A stretch of DNA of 64,000 bases from Phytophthora colocasiae (GCA_018806915.1 JAGKQI010000031.1:496001-560000), one strand, 5' to 3'; counted from the first letter of the stretch, positions 1-10,226 are shown. Numbers and translations are program-made. Notes: generated from the sequence alone by a model not told the origin.

Positions 1-56
1 TGCTATCGCGTTGGGGGTCGTCATTTCGGGCTGTTTGTGCAATTCGCCAAGTTTCA

Positions 57-1396
57 TTGCCATTATCCCCACAATTGGAAGACAACTTTGTCTGGCCAAC
101 CATGAAAGGCATCTTGGAAGTACAAAATGGGGTAACGCCACCTAAAGACGTCACGCGGTCTACTGAGGACTTGATGTTGCGAGACAAAGACGGTCGTATC
201 TGGATTCCGGATGAGGCTACTGGTATACAAATGCGAATTTGTGTCGTGGGGCATTTCGGTATCGCTGGTCATCGCGGCATGAAGGTAACCCTGCAGAAAA
301 TTAAAGAGAAGTTTGTGTGGACAAATATGGCGAAAGATGTGGAATTTTTTGTTCAACGCTGCCTACACTGCGCTAGCACTCTTGGTGGACCTCCACAGCC
401 ACGACCACTGGGTGAGGCGATGCACGCCGAGAAACCAAACGAGTTAATCCACTGGGATTACCTTTTCATGGAAAAGAGTGACACGAACCTGGAGTACGTG
501 TTGGTGATTAAGGACGACGCGTCAAAGTTTGTGTGGCTAATACCGAGTATGGCAGCAGACGCAGACACTACCTTTGCAGCTTTGCTCGATTGGTTCGCTT
601 CATTTGGCGTGTGTCGTTCCTGGGTCAGTGACCAGGGAACGCATTTTAAGAATGCTGTGATCCAAGCCATGCAACATACCCTAGGAGCGCACCACCACTT
701 CACGACTGCCAGGTGCCCTTGGGCAAACGGTACCGTGGAAGTCGTGATGCGGGAAACTTTGAGGTGCTGCCGCGCACTTCTTTCTGAGTGGCGACTGCAA
801 CTTCCTGAATGGCCTAGAGTTATTAAAATCGTTCAGTTGGTGTTAAACAACACACCATCACCTTCGCTTGGCGGTGTCGCCCCTGTGACAGCAATGACCG
901 GGCTTCCTGCAATGAGCCCCAGTGACCATCTTGCGATTCCAGGGCCTGTTGAAATGGCTACACTTTCAGATATACAAACTGCACAACGTGCCAATGTTGT
1001 GAGACTACAACAAGCGTTAGAAATGATGCACAAACTGTGTCAAATTGGATTTTTGAAATTCGTAATCTAGTAACCGGACAACAGAAAGAAGTGCACGCTA
1101 GCCGACTCAAATTCTACTCGGACAGCTCACTCGATGTCAGTGAGGATTTGCTGCTTCACATTGCCCACAACAGCGAAGGTCACGTTGTGGACTCACTGTT
1201 AGCGGCTCGATACAACCGTATGGAAAAAAGACACGAACTCAAAGTTCACTGGCGTGGACTGGATTCTATCGAGGATTCCTGGGAGCCAGCAGCGACGCTG
1301 ATGCAGGATGTTCCAGCGGCAGTGAAACGATTTGTTCGTGCGAATTCAAACCTTGTGGCGGTAAAAGCCCTGCGTAAAGCACTACAACTCGACTAG
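57..1396 (+). pseudogene. gypsy integrase and chromodomain, internally deleted
   Basis: The first frame (57-1070) has an HHCC zinc-binding module (GHFGIAGHRG, then QRCLHC), followed by the integrase core: WDYLF (first D), VSDQGTHF (second D) and ANGTVEVV (E). A second frame (1037-1396) carries a chromodomain (LKVHWRGL, EDSWEP). In the intact relative at 8537-9907 a linker of roughly 100 residues lies between the integrase helices and the chromodomain. Here about that much is missing near 1030 and the frame shifts, so this copy should be inactive. The upstream part of pol lies outside the window. Confidence 0.75.
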
Positions 1397-1476
1397 TTGG
1401 TTTTGACACGCGGCCAACTTCAACGCTAAATGATAGCGTTTGCATCTATATTGAAGACGTGGTCTTTGGGGGGAAG

Positions 1477-1871
1477 TGTTGTTGCTGGAGCAACACCGTA
1501 CTGCCGTTGCTGAGATTTGGCTCATCAACAGCACTACGACGCGACTGCTGCGGTAAGTACGGACGGTTAAAGCACATGCAGGGAACATGGACAGTTAGAC
1601 AAAAGACTGTTACTTAGCAGATCGTGGGCTCTTCAAGGACATACATTGGAAACAAGAGCAGGTAGTGAAAGTTGAGGAACTGCTTAATACATATCACTTC
1701 TACATTTCCATCGGAAGCAACAACAACTCCCATGAAGCTAGACGTGAGACATTGGTAATATCATAGGTCTGCAAGACGTAGTCCAGCTAAGGTTATTAAC
1801 TTTTACCTTACCTTCTTTTACTGGGTAATTTCCTGTGAGACCTCTTGGCCAATGGTCTATAACTCGTTACA
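1477..1871 (+). repeat. putative 3' LTR of the 5'-truncated gypsy element
   Basis: It starts TGTTGTTGCTGG directly after a polypurine tract, and I see no coding potential in it. The end is uncertain. I place it at 1871 because the sequence ends TATAACTCGTTACA, like the LTR end at 5394. No partner LTR is in the window. Confidence 0.4.
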
Positions 1872-2640
1872 ACCATTGAGGCCTCGTGAACTCCCAGAGA
1901 ATGTAGACAACCGTATTTCCTGTCATGTTGCACTCCTCATCAATTGAACATGTATCGTATGAAGACACCCGTCGAAGTACAAATTGAGTAGGTATGTTGC
2001 CACTCTGCAGACTGTGATGGTATCCTTGTGGTCCCAGAGTTCTTTCGGCGTTTGACTGTGTTGATGTATCCAGGAATCTCGCATGCGTTGGCCCATTTCT
2101 TTAGTATAGGAGACGAAGCCTTAGCGTCAGTGTTTAAACTCGCGGGAATGTAAAGTACCGTATACGCGTTGGCACTACCGGTACTGTATAGTCTCATCGC
2201 TTCTTTATTGTGAGCTACAATTCGCAGGAACCACCGTTATGCCTGCTACGGCTTTCTCTGCCCATCTGAATCCGAAATCAAATGCGCTCATAACTTTCAT
2301 CACTTCTTCACGTGAAAACGCGCACAACCGATTACCGTACCACTTCTTCACTAGCAGACATACTATAAATGTAGTGCCGGTACATGTATAAAATTTGCAA
2401 AAGTTCCTGGCTGCCAGGAACCACTCATACTTGAATCACCAACCTGGCGTCACTAGAGTCCGAAAAAAATCGTACTGTACCTTACATGTACTGAATTATC
2501 TTGAAGATAAGCCAAGATCGGTTCCCGAAACACGCTTTCTTGCTCTTCACGAGCGGCACATTTGGCGTCCCTATCATATTCACTCAGCGAATCACTCGAC
2601 AACGAATCTCTGGCTCTTCCTGCGATCAATAATGAAAGAC
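1872..2640. other. gene-free stretch upstream of the RxLR gene
   Basis: I recognise no gene here. A short open frame on the minus strand (about 1940-2197) has no recognisable domain. The segment 2308-2340 (cgtgaaaacg ... accgattaccgtac) recurs at about 15040-15070, which suggests a small dispersed repeat. The last ~240 bp stay open in the effector frame but look like 5' leader rather than protein. Confidence 0.5.
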
Positions 2641-3633
2641 ATGCGGTTCTTCTGGGTTGCATTCCTGACGGCCGTTATTGTGCTGGCAAGTGTCGTTACT
2701 GCACGAGGGCAATCGAAATTGAGCAACTCCGACTATCCAACAGTTGTTCGTCCCATTGCCAATTCCGCCTACACTCAAGACACGAGGCTGCTAAGAACCG
2801 ACGCGGCAAAATACGACAACGATGAAGAGAGAGCGATAGCGCTTCCTTCCGGACTATCAAATGCTTTCTCAAAGATCAAGAACTGGTTCTCGAATTTCAT
2901 CTCGAAAATCAAACTTTCGTTCATCGAGAAGCGGAAACTCAACGCATGGCTGAAGCAAGGTAAAACGCCAGACGAAGTGTTCGAGATCCTCAAACTCGAT
3001 AAAGGGACCAAGGGGCTTTTGGGCAGCCAGAACTTACGCACTTGGAGTGTGTTCATGACCATGTACAACAAGAAGAACCCGACCAAAATGGTGAATATGC
3101 TCGGGACGCTCACCAAATACTACGGGAATGAAGCTGTCACTGTGCTGCTGGAGACGTCACGTCAAGGCAAAACGCTGTCGCTTGCGAACAGGTTGCAGAC
3201 TCAGCAATTGATAGGTTGGGCTCAGAACGGATTGAACACGGACATCATGTTCAATTTACTCCGAGTGGGCGAGGGGAATGTGAAGACGCTCGCTCAGAAC
3301 AGGGCCTTGAATGTGTGGTTCTACTATTTCAGGCAGATGAACATTTACAACAAAGACTGGGAGATCGAGCTCGCGAAGAAGTTGCTGACAGTCTACGATG
3401 ATATTCCGATGGCGAAAGCGTTCGCAGTTGCGAAAACCGACCCGGGCACGAAATTCATCGCGTCACAAATGCAGCATTTCCAGTTCAAGAAGTGGCTGGC
3501 AGATAAGGTTACGCCGGCAGCCCTCCTTGAAAAACTCAAGATGGACAAGACTAAACTGTCTTTTGAGCCGACAGTCGAAGTCTACGTCGCGTACAGTGCA
3601 TTCTACAAGACATACTCTAAAGCAGTCCGATAA
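2641..3633 (+). CDS. RxLR-EER secreted effector with WY-type repeats (copy A)
   Basis: A 330-aa protein starting MRFFWVAFLT, with a hydrophobic signal peptide (about residues 1-22), the RxLR motif RLLR at 49-52 and DEER at 61-64. The C-terminal ~260 residues form repeated helical units with spaced Trp and Tyr (LRTWSVFM, KYYGN, LIGWAQNG, FKKWLADK), matching WY/LWY effector domains. By family knowledge such proteins are secreted and act inside plant cells; the host target is unknown. The open frame extends upstream to 2395 and there is an ATG at 2632. I chose 2641 because the paralogue at 46803 keeps this ATG but not the upstream one. GyrI-a starts only 58 nt downstream. Confidence 0.92.
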   Translation: MRFFWVAFLTAVIVLASVVTARGQSKLSNSDYPTVVRPIANSAYTQDTRLLRTDAAKYDNDEERAIALPSGLSNAFSKIKNWFSNFISKIKLSFIEKRKLNAWLKQGKTPDEVFEILKLDKGTKGLLGSQNLRTWSVFMTMYNKKNPTKMVNMLGTLTKYYGNEAVTVLLETSRQGKTLSLANRLQTQQLIGWAQNGLNTDIMFNLLRVGEGNVKTLAQNRALNVWFYYFRQMNIYNKDWEIELAKKLLTVYDDIPMAKAFAVAKTDPGTKFIASQMQHFQFKKWLADKVTPAALLEKLKMDKTKLSFEPTVEVYVAYSAFYKTYSKAVR

Positions 3634-3691
3634 GTGTAACATCCTATACATAAGCGGCAGAATCTTTTGCGACTACTCGTTGGTTGGCAAG

Positions 3692-4845
3692 ATGTCGGAG
3701 TGTGAAGCTGTTGTTGCTGCTGCTGCTGTTAAAACTATAGGAAAGCTTCCAGTCATTAAGAATCTTCCAGAAGTGCGGGTGTTGGCTCTACGTGCTGTTA
3801 GCCCCAACTACTGAGCGCAAAGGACATTGTGGGATCAAGTTCTAGTATTTGCCAGAGCTCAAGGTCTCGCCATTGCTGGGCCTTGTTTGACTATCTACTA
3901 TGACGAAGGATACAAGGAGAAAGATGTCGACGCTGAGGTGTGTCTCCCTATCGCCAACGATGCTCAAGTAGATGAAGACGCGGCAGCGACAGCGTCAATT
4001 GTTCATCGTACACTGCCGATTGTCCCCCGAGCTGCCTCACTGGTTCATCTTGGGTCGTACGATACTCTGAACCCTTCGTACAGGAAGCTCTACGAATGGA
4101 TCGGTAAACAAGGGCTTCGTTCGAATGCGTTGACCTTACAACGTGACAGCTCAATTGCACAACGTCGAAAACAGCATCCAAGACTTGCAACTTCAGCAAG
4201 CTTCTGCAACTACTGGTGGATTGGAGGATTCCTCGTTGGGTAATGCAAGCTCTCTTGGTTCGCCATCAGCCCCGTTTTCGCCAGCTCCATCATCCTTGGA
4301 TCAGCAGGCAGAAAGCCCACCTACTGCAGCCCCACCCTTCCCGGAAACCTACCTCGCATTTAGTGCTGCGTACAATGGTAACATCGCAGTGATGGAGTTC
4401 CTCTACGACCGTGGAGCAATCGACAAAATTCGAGACGCTTTGGTGCACGCTATTCGAGAAAACCACTTGGATATGGTGAAGTGGCTGATCAAGCATTTTC
4501 CTGAATCAGAGCGAATTCCAGACTATTGTGTGATGGATGAAGCTGCAAGGTTTTGATCAAGCAGGATGCGGTTGAACACCTGCGAGAATGGATTGAGAGA
4601 AATCGAAGCACGACGGATTCACGGAACGAGGGGCAACAAAATGAAAGTCAGAAATCACAGCGGCTCGTTTCAATGGTTGATTACGAGCAGCAAAGACGCT
4701 TCAACAGTGGAAGATGTGCGAGTTGGATTACAAAAAATGATAATTGAGAAGAAGTGCGCCGGTGCGAGAGGTTTACCTCCGCATGAACATTGAGGACAAA
4801 AGCGAGGAGTCCTTCGTGGCGGAGATCCAGCAGCCTGTTGCATAA
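3692..4845 (+). pseudogene. GyrI/AraC-effector-binding-like gene, copy A (GyrI-a), broken
   Basis: Homologous to the intact gene at 45231-45752. Recognisable parts are the N-terminal strand (LPEVRVLALRA), the central DVDAEVCLPIA, VHLGSYDTLNPSYRKLYEWI and the C-terminal signature TEIQQP-like segment, which here reads AEIQQPVA. This is the layout of the GyrI-like small-molecule-binding fold, which is mostly bacterial. Two lesions are visible. A TGA at 3812-3814 replaces CGA, as shown by the other copy. A 629-bp foreign segment (4130-4758) with ankyrin-like coding splits the last quarter. It lies 58 nt after the RxLR stop on the same strand. No functional product is expected from this copy. Confidence 0.8.
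4130..4758 (+). other. ankyrin-like gene fragment inserted into GyrI-a
   Basis: The GyrI-a reading is continuous in copy B but is interrupted here between 4129 and 4759. The 4-bp tgcg occurs at both edges (4126-4129 and 4755-4758), compatible with a target-site duplication. Inside is a + frame (about 4143-4556) with a low-complexity S/P/A linker and two helical repeats of ankyrin type (YLAFSAAYNGNIAVMEFLYD; ALVHAIRENHLDMVKWLIKH), then a frameshift into a further short frame. I see no transposon ends. It could be a captured or retroposed fragment of a host ankyrin gene. The ankyrin call rests on pattern only. Confidence 0.55.
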
Positions 4846-5100
4846 AGCAGAAAGCTTTCAACTCAAGATCATTGAAAAAAGGCAGTAGGAATTTCTCAAA
4901 ATGCATACTGTCCTCTCACTTCCAGAGGTCATTTCAGGCAATTGGTAGCTGGATCTCCGTCACACTCTGCTTGTCTTCCTCCTCGTTACCAGTAGGTCTC
5001 TTCACGTACACTTCACGCGAAGGCCCAGCAGGAGTGAGCTTCTCCGAGCCAAGCCAGTCAAAAAATGTCTGATAGGCAGAGAAGAAGCCCTCGCACGGCC

Positions 5101-5394
5101 TGTAGCGCCGGTGGAGCAGGAGTGAAGCCAGCCGCCGCATCTACGTCAAGGCTGGTGCCAAGACGGCCGACATGAAGGTACCGACACCTTGAGCCGCGTC
5201 ATCTGGAAACTACATAATCTACGTGTGAGCCGCATCATCGCGGCAACTTCATAATCAAGAACATTGGTTGGTGGTGAGCAGGCCACGAAGCTCGCCACCT
5301 TTGAGGACAGGAGAAGTAGGAGATAGGAACAGGATTTCTCGTGTTTTAATGAACTCACTTCGCAATTTAAGTTCAAGCGCTTATACAGGCTACA
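5101..5394 (+). repeat. 5' LTR of gypsy-1
   Basis: 294 bp, TGTAGCGCC...GGCTACA, matching 9933-10226. The sequence after it (ttgttaacaatagc) is where a primer-binding site should be, but I cannot assign a tRNA. Confidence 0.93.
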
Positions 5395-5419
5395 TTGTTA
5401 ACAATAGCTACCTGAGACG

Positions 5420-7894
5420 ATGGTGGGCTTCGGTTCGGTGGATCAAGATGGTGACATTGAGATGACAGTGCCCCAGCCGATTTTTGAGTTTGTCAAGGCC
5501 CCGAAGCTGACAGCGTGGAGCCAACCGGCGTTGGTGAGGTTCCTACGTGAGCGTCGTCAGTATTTGAGCAAGGTTCGAGAGCGATGCATGGTCACCGGCG
5601 AAGACGAAAACAATGTGACTTTCAGCATCAGGAGCTCTGTCGAGCCGCAGATCCTTGAGCATCTAGCACACTACGTGCTGCGGACTCCGATTACTGAGGT
5701 AACGGAAGAGGCATTGAAGTCCGAGATGGAGAGGAAGGCCGGGAACATGATGAATGATCACGTTCCCGATGTGGCGAAACTGTTCGCTGAAGGATTGAAG
5801 ATGGACCTGCGTGAGCCTGACATTGAGGCTCGTGTGTCCAAGTACTTTATGGACTTCGACAGGCTTGTGGAGGATCAGGGTCTGGCGACATGGGTGGGTC
5901 GTGGCGAGGCCATTGACATTGCTGGTCGTCAGCGAATGAAAACTCGCTGCAAGCTGCTGGTCGATAACTTGCTGCCTGAAGTGTTGAGGATCGACGTCGA
6001 GCGTTTGGTCAACATGACTCATCGAGGTGCCAAGGCGGATGATGTGCAGCTGTACGACGTGATAGTCGAGCGTGCTGTTCGTCAACAGCATTACCACCTC
6101 ATTCAGGCGGAAACAAAAAAAACAGTTCAAGGTCAGGTCAGGACTAAAAAAGGCCAGAGTGATGGTAATCGCAAAAGCGATACACCAAGGGACGCCGCGA
6201 AGACCAATGAAGGGGGAACGGCGAAAGAGAAGACAGCTCGCCCGCCTCCTAGAGATGGTTGTCTGATCTGCAAGGGCCCCCATCGTGCTGTGGAGTGCCC
6301 AACAGCAACGAGCGAGCTGAAGGACGAAGCGCGGCGGACACTTGCAGCTCGTAGGGCTGAACGGCTGAAACATGTTGGCATTGGAACGTCGAATGGGCAT
6401 AGTGTGACGATTAATGGCGTGTTAGATGTGCCGTTCTGTGCTGACTCTGGGGCGGAGAGTAATATCCTCTCACACAGTATGGTTGATGAGCTGTGTACAC
6501 TTGACAGCACTGTCGAGTTGGTCAAGCTGGATCCTCCCACTGTGGTGAAGGTTGCTGGTGGTGCAACTATGCAGTGTCGAGACCGTGTTGAGGTTGATCT
6601 GCGCATCAGTACCGCGGCAGGACCATTGAATATCTCACGCGTGGGATGCTTGGTGCTCGACGGCGATGAAGACGAGTTCTTGCTTGGTCGAGCGACCATG
6701 AAGGACATTGGAATCGATGTGAACGGTCTCTTGGAGCAGCTCGCCGGCGGTGCTAGCGTTGCAGAAGCAGAAAAGGATGACGTTACAGAACATGAACCAG
6801 AGCTCGGGTTTAATGACGAGCAAGAGGAAATCCACGTGGTCGTCGACAAGCTCGTGGATGAAGCTGTTGGGGCCGGATTCGAACCGGAACTAGCCGATGA
6901 TCTTCGTGTACTGGTACATGAGTACGAGGATGTGTGGCGGCTACGAATTGGTGCCGACGAGCCTGCCAGGGTTGAGCCAATGCGTATCACATTGCGTCCA
7001 GACGCACAACCTTATCGCAGTGGTGTTCGGAAATACCCAGACATGCAGCGCGCTTTCTTGCAAACTTACGTGCAGGAGCTGCTGGACAATGGCCTAGTAC
7101 GCCGAAACAATAGCAGCAGGTGGGCGTGTGCTGCATTACCTGTTCGCAAGGCCGGCGGTGATGGATTTCGCATAACCGTGGATTATCGGCCCGTGAATAA
7201 GTTGACGGTGCCCTTGGCAGGGGCCACACCGAATTTGACTGCTGTGACGCAAAGTGTTCGTGGTGCCTATGGATTTGGCCAGTTCGATCTATTCAAAGGT
7301 TTCTGGCAGCTTCCTTTGATGGAGGAGTGCCAAGAACTGCTAAGTTTCGTGACGGAGGATGGAGTGTTCACTCCTTTGCGCGTCCCGCAGGGCGCAAGCG
7401 ACTCAGCGATGCATTTCCAGCTTCAGATGCATGAGTGTTTCCGAGAAATGTTGTACGATTCGGTGCTAGTGTGGATTGACGACGTGTTGCTGTTTTCCAC
7501 AAGCCCAGCTGAGTTTTTGACGAAATTGCGCGTGTTCTTTCAGATTCTGCGTCAACGGAATTTAAAGTTCAACGCCAAGAAGTGTACACTTTTTGCGCCG
7601 AAGGTTATCTGGTGCGGTAAGGTGATCGATGGGGAGGGAGTGCAACATGACCCTGCGAGACTTGCAACGCTCAGGGATATGCCACTTCCACCGACAGCAG
7701 CGGCACTTCAGACGTTTCTGTGTGCTGTCAACTGGTTAAGAGATTCTATGGTAGTCTATGCACGCACCGTTGGTCCGCTTCAGGCTAAGCTGGAAAAGGT
7801 GATGGCGACCCGAGGTCGCCGCAAGTCTCAGCTGGCCGGTGTAGACCTGAGTTGGTTGAAGGAGGATGAAGATGCATTCCAGGTGGTACTTTGA
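5420..7894 (+). CDS. gypsy-1 gag-protease-reverse transcriptase
   Basis: The first ATG after the LTR opens an 824-codon frame. Residues about 1-270 are a helical gag-like region. A short Cys/His knuckle follows (CLICKGPHRAVEC, near 285-297). The protease has DSGAES in FCADSGAESNILS. The RT palm shows DYRPVNKL, FDLFKGFWQLPL and VWIDDVLLF (IDD in place of the common Y/F-x-DD). The frame ends at 7894 just where RNase H should begin, and the RNase H continues in another frame from about 7866, so a single-base frameshift is likely. Confidence 0.85.
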   Translation: MVGFGSVDQDGDIEMTVPQPIFEFVKAPKLTAWSQPALVRFLRERRQYLSKVRERCMVTGEDENNVTFSIRSSVEPQILEHLAHYVLRTPITEVTEEALKSEMERKAGNMMNDHVPDVAKLFAEGLKMDLREPDIEARVSKYFMDFDRLVEDQGLATWVGRGEAIDIAGRQRMKTRCKLLVDNLLPEVLRIDVERLVNMTHRGAKADDVQLYDVIVERAVRQQHYHLIQAETKKTVQGQVRTKKGQSDGNRKSDTPRDAAKTNEGGTAKEKTARPPPRDGCLICKGPHRAVECPTATSELKDEARRTLAARRAERLKHVGIGTSNGHSVTINGVLDVPFCADSGAESNILSHSMVDELCTLDSTVELVKLDPPTVVKVAGGATMQCRDRVEVDLRISTAAGPLNISRVGCLVLDGDEDEFLLGRATMKDIGIDVNGLLEQLAGGASVAEAEKDDVTEHEPELGFNDEQEEIHVVVDKLVDEAVGAGFEPELADDLRVLVHEYEDVWRLRIGADEPARVEPMRITLRPDAQPYRSGVRKYPDMQRAFLQTYVQELLDNGLVRRNNSSRWACAALPVRKAGGDGFRITVDYRPVNKLTVPLAGATPNLTAVTQSVRGAYGFGQFDLFKGFWQLPLMEECQELLSFVTEDGVFTPLRVPQGASDSAMHFQLQMHECFREMLYDSVLVWIDDVLLFSTSPAEFLTKLRVFFQILRQRNLKFNAKKCTLFAPKVIWCGKVIDGEGVQHDPARLATLRDMPLPPTAAALQTFLCAVNWLRDSMVVYARTVGPLQAKLEKVMATRGRRKSQLAGVDLSWLKEDEDAFQVVL

Positions 7895-8756
7895 GCTTTT
7901 GGCTACATCAACCAAGCAGTATTTCGCCGACGCTGAAGCTCACGTTTGCATGTTCTACGATGCATCAGCTCGAGGGTGGTCGGTAATACTTACCCAGGTT
8001 TCGGACTGGGATGATGCCAAGCCGGTGACAGAGCAAGCACATCAGCTGATGGTGTGTCGTGGTGGTCTGTTCAAGGGAGCTCAGAAGAATTGGTCCACCG
8101 TGGAACAGGAGGCGTATCCCATCGTGCGGGCCTGCACCGACCTGGCATACCTACTCGAGCGTGAGCTGGGAGTTCGTATCTACTGCGATCACGCTAACTT
8201 GATCCAGATCTTTGCTCCAGGCAAGGAGCTGAAACAGCATGTACGTGGAAAACTCCAGCGCTGGGCTCTCAAGATGGTCGGGATCCGCTACGAGATTGAA
8301 CACATCAAGGGTGAAGATAATCTGTGGGCGGATATGGTCTCTCGGTGGGGTCAACGCGACACAGAGCTTGCGGATAAGCCTACTGCGGTGAAGCGTGTGA
8401 CGACGAGAAGTATGCAGCAAACATCCGTGCTGCGGCCTTTGCAGGATGAGTCATTTGCGTGGCCATCTGAGGCTGCCATTAGTCAAGAGAGCAACGGTGT
8501 CGGGCTGATGCGCCAACATCAGCGGATGAGGATGGCATGTTCCGCGTCGATGGCAAACTTTGGATTCCGGGTGACGCCGAGGAACTGTTGCAACGTATTT
8601 TCGTGGTGGCACATTGCGGCATACAAGGACATCGTGGTGCTGATGTTATGCTTAGCGCAGTACGACAGCGTTTCAGCGTCGTACGACTGCGTCCTGCCGT
8701 GGATCGGTTCGTCCGTGCATGCCTATTGTGCAAGCATGTCAAAGGAGGGCAGCTAA
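7866..8756 (+). pseudogene. gypsy-1 RNase H segment, frameshifted from RT and integrase
   Basis: The frame contains RNase H motifs: MFYDASARGWS (first Asp), STVEQEAYPIVRA (Glu), YCDHANL (Asp) and EDNLWADMVSRW (last Asp). It has no credible start of its own and is the continuation of the RT frame after a frameshift near 7890. Around 8530 the coding sense moves to the next frame (8537-9907), and the remainder to 8756 looks like out-of-frame reading. The polyprotein is therefore split into three. Confidence 0.75.
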
Positions 8757-9907
8757 TTCAGCGACCGTGGGGACCGACGTCGACAGCATCGCAGCGTAAC
8801 CAGTGCCTCCACGTCGACTACATCTACCTCGGGGCCAGCTATGGGAACGACTGCAACTATGTTCTAGTCCTCAAGGATGAGCTAACTCACTATTGCGAGT
8901 TGGTGCCGGCAGACACGCCAACCAGCATAGTGGCCGCGACTGCAATTCTGGACTGGTACAAGAGGTTCGGGCTGCCCAAGGAGTGGATCTCAGATAACGG
9001 GTCTCATTTCAAGGCCCAGGTGATGGAGGAGCTTGCAGAGCGTCTCACAGCATCCCAGAAATTCGTGCCTGTGTACACCCCATGGGTGAACGGCACAGTG
9101 GAACGTGTCAACAGAGACTTACTTCAAGTTCTACGGGTGATGTTGCTTGAGTTGCAACTTGACACACGCAACTGGCACTACCTTCCGCCTGTCATTCAGG
9201 CAAATTTGAACCATTCCGGCGTTGAATCTCTTGGAGGCCATGCTCCAGTGGAGTTGTTTGCTGGTCTACCAGCGGCTTCGCAGCTGGACAGTGTTGTGGT
9301 TCCTGTAGATGGAATCCCCCGCGTGGTATCGATGGACCCAGCGCAGATCGAGCAGCAGCTCGAGCAACTGCGAGTGCACCTCCGGGAGCTGCACACTGAG
9401 GTGACCGACCGGAAGGAGCGGAAGCGTCTTGCCAATATGGCTCGCGCTAGTGGGCGTACATGCAATTTCGTCTGCGGAGACTTTGTGTTGTGGTCTCGAG
9501 TAGACAAGCGGCTTCAAGGGAACAAACTGCTGGTTCGTTGGGTTGGACCGTTCCGCATTACGGACGTACTATCGCACTCATTCATGGTGCAGCACCTGTT
9601 GACTGGTGATGTTTTCGAAGTGCACGGGTCTCGCTTGAAACACTACAGCGATGCAACCCTGGATGTCACTGAGGAACTGCGCCAGCACATCGGTAGCCAA
9701 GGAATTGTCCTGGGCGTGCGTGCGATTGAGCAGCACCGCTATCACGAACCGGCGGCCGAATGGCAGCTGTACGTTGCCTGGCGTGGACTGGAGGACAGTG
9801 AAAACTCCTGGGAGCCGTTTGCCTCTATCTACGCTGATGTCCCCACGCTAGTCCGTGCCTACGTTGAAACCGGCGGGCACGCCGAGCTACAAGAACTACT
9901 TCACTAG
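8537..9907 (+). CDS. gypsy-1 integrase with C-terminal chromodomain
   Basis: A 456-codon frame. HHCC zinc finger: AHCGIQGHRG then RACLLCKH. Catalytic core: HVDYIYLG (D), WISDNGSHF (D), VNGTVERVN (E). At the C-terminus there is a chromodomain (LYVAWRGLEDSENSWEP, near residue 410) and the frame ends just before the polypurine tract. Chromodomains in this position are thought to guide integration to marked chromatin. A frameshift near 8530 separates it from RNase H. Confidence 0.88.
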   Translation: MFRVDGKLWIPGDAEELLQRIFVVAHCGIQGHRGADVMLSAVRQRFSVVRLRPAVDRFVRACLLCKHVKGGQLIQRPWGPTSTASQRNQCLHVDYIYLGASYGNDCNYVLVLKDELTHYCELVPADTPTSIVAATAILDWYKRFGLPKEWISDNGSHFKAQVMEELAERLTASQKFVPVYTPWVNGTVERVNRDLLQVLRVMLLELQLDTRNWHYLPPVIQANLNHSGVESLGGHAPVELFAGLPAASQLDSVVVPVDGIPRVVSMDPAQIEQQLEQLRVHLRELHTEVTDRKERKRLANMARASGRTCNFVCGDFVLWSRVDKRLQGNKLLVRWVGPFRITDVLSHSFMVQHLLTGDVFEVHGSRLKHYSDATLDVTEELRQHIGSQGIVLGVRAIEQHRYHEPAAEWQLYVAWRGLEDSENSWEPFASIYADVPTLVRAYVETGGHAELQELLH

Positions 9908-9932
9908 CTGCGGCAGCAGACTTCGGGGGCAG

Positions 9933-10226
9933 TGTAGCGCCGGTGGAGCAGGAGTGAAGCCAGCCGCCGCATCTACGTCAAGGCTGGTGCCAAGACGGCC
10001 GACATGAAGGTACCGACACCTTGAGCCGCGTCATCTGGAAACTACATAATCTACGTGTGAGCCGCATCATCGCGGCAACTTCATAATCAAGAACATTGGT
10101 TGGTGGTGAGCAGGCCACGAAGCTCGCCACCTTTGAGGACAGGAGAAGTAGAAGATAGGAACAGGATTTCTCGTGCTTTAATGAACTCACTTCGCAATTT
10201 AAGTTCAAGCGCTTATACAGGCTACA
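9933..10226 (+). repeat. 3' LTR of gypsy-1
   Basis: 294 bp, preceded by the polypurine tract cttcgggggcag. By eye it differs from the 5' LTR at two positions (g/a in ggagaagtaRgagatagg and t/c in tcgtgYtttaatg). Confidence 0.93.

Larger units (their letters stand above)
1..1871 (+). mobile_element. 3' part of a Ty3/gypsy chromodomain retrotransposon
   Basis: The window opens inside a gypsy element on the + strand. An integrase region is followed by a chromodomain, a purine-rich tract (ttggggggaag, ending at 1476) and a putative LTR from 1477. This is the same order as in the complete element at 5101-10226, whose PPT is cttcgggggcag followed by TGTAG. The 5' part lies outside the window, so its TSD cannot be checked. 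The right end at about 1871 is inferred only from a TTACA ending that resembles the LTR end of the other element. Confidence 0.6.
5101..10226 (+). mobile_element. complete Ty3/gypsy chromodomain retrotransposon (gypsy-1)
   Basis: 5126 bp with 294-bp direct LTRs (5101-5394 and 9933-10226) beginning TGTAGCGCC and ending GGCTACA. It is flanked by the 5-bp duplication cggcc (5096-5100 and 10227-10231). By eye the LTRs differ at only two positions, so the insertion is young. Pol order is protease, RT, RNase H, integrase, chromodomain, which is the Ty3/gypsy order. The frame is broken twice (near 7890 and near 8530). Confidence 0.95.

Noticed and set aside
2395..2640. N-terminal extension of the RxLR ORF upstream of MRFF
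   Set aside because: It would bury the signal peptide inside the protein, and the paralogue in block B keeps only the MRFF start.
6133..6990. 285-aa minus-strand ORF inside gypsy-1
   Set aside because: Antisense to gag/protease with Ser-rich composition from reverse reading; no start context or domain.
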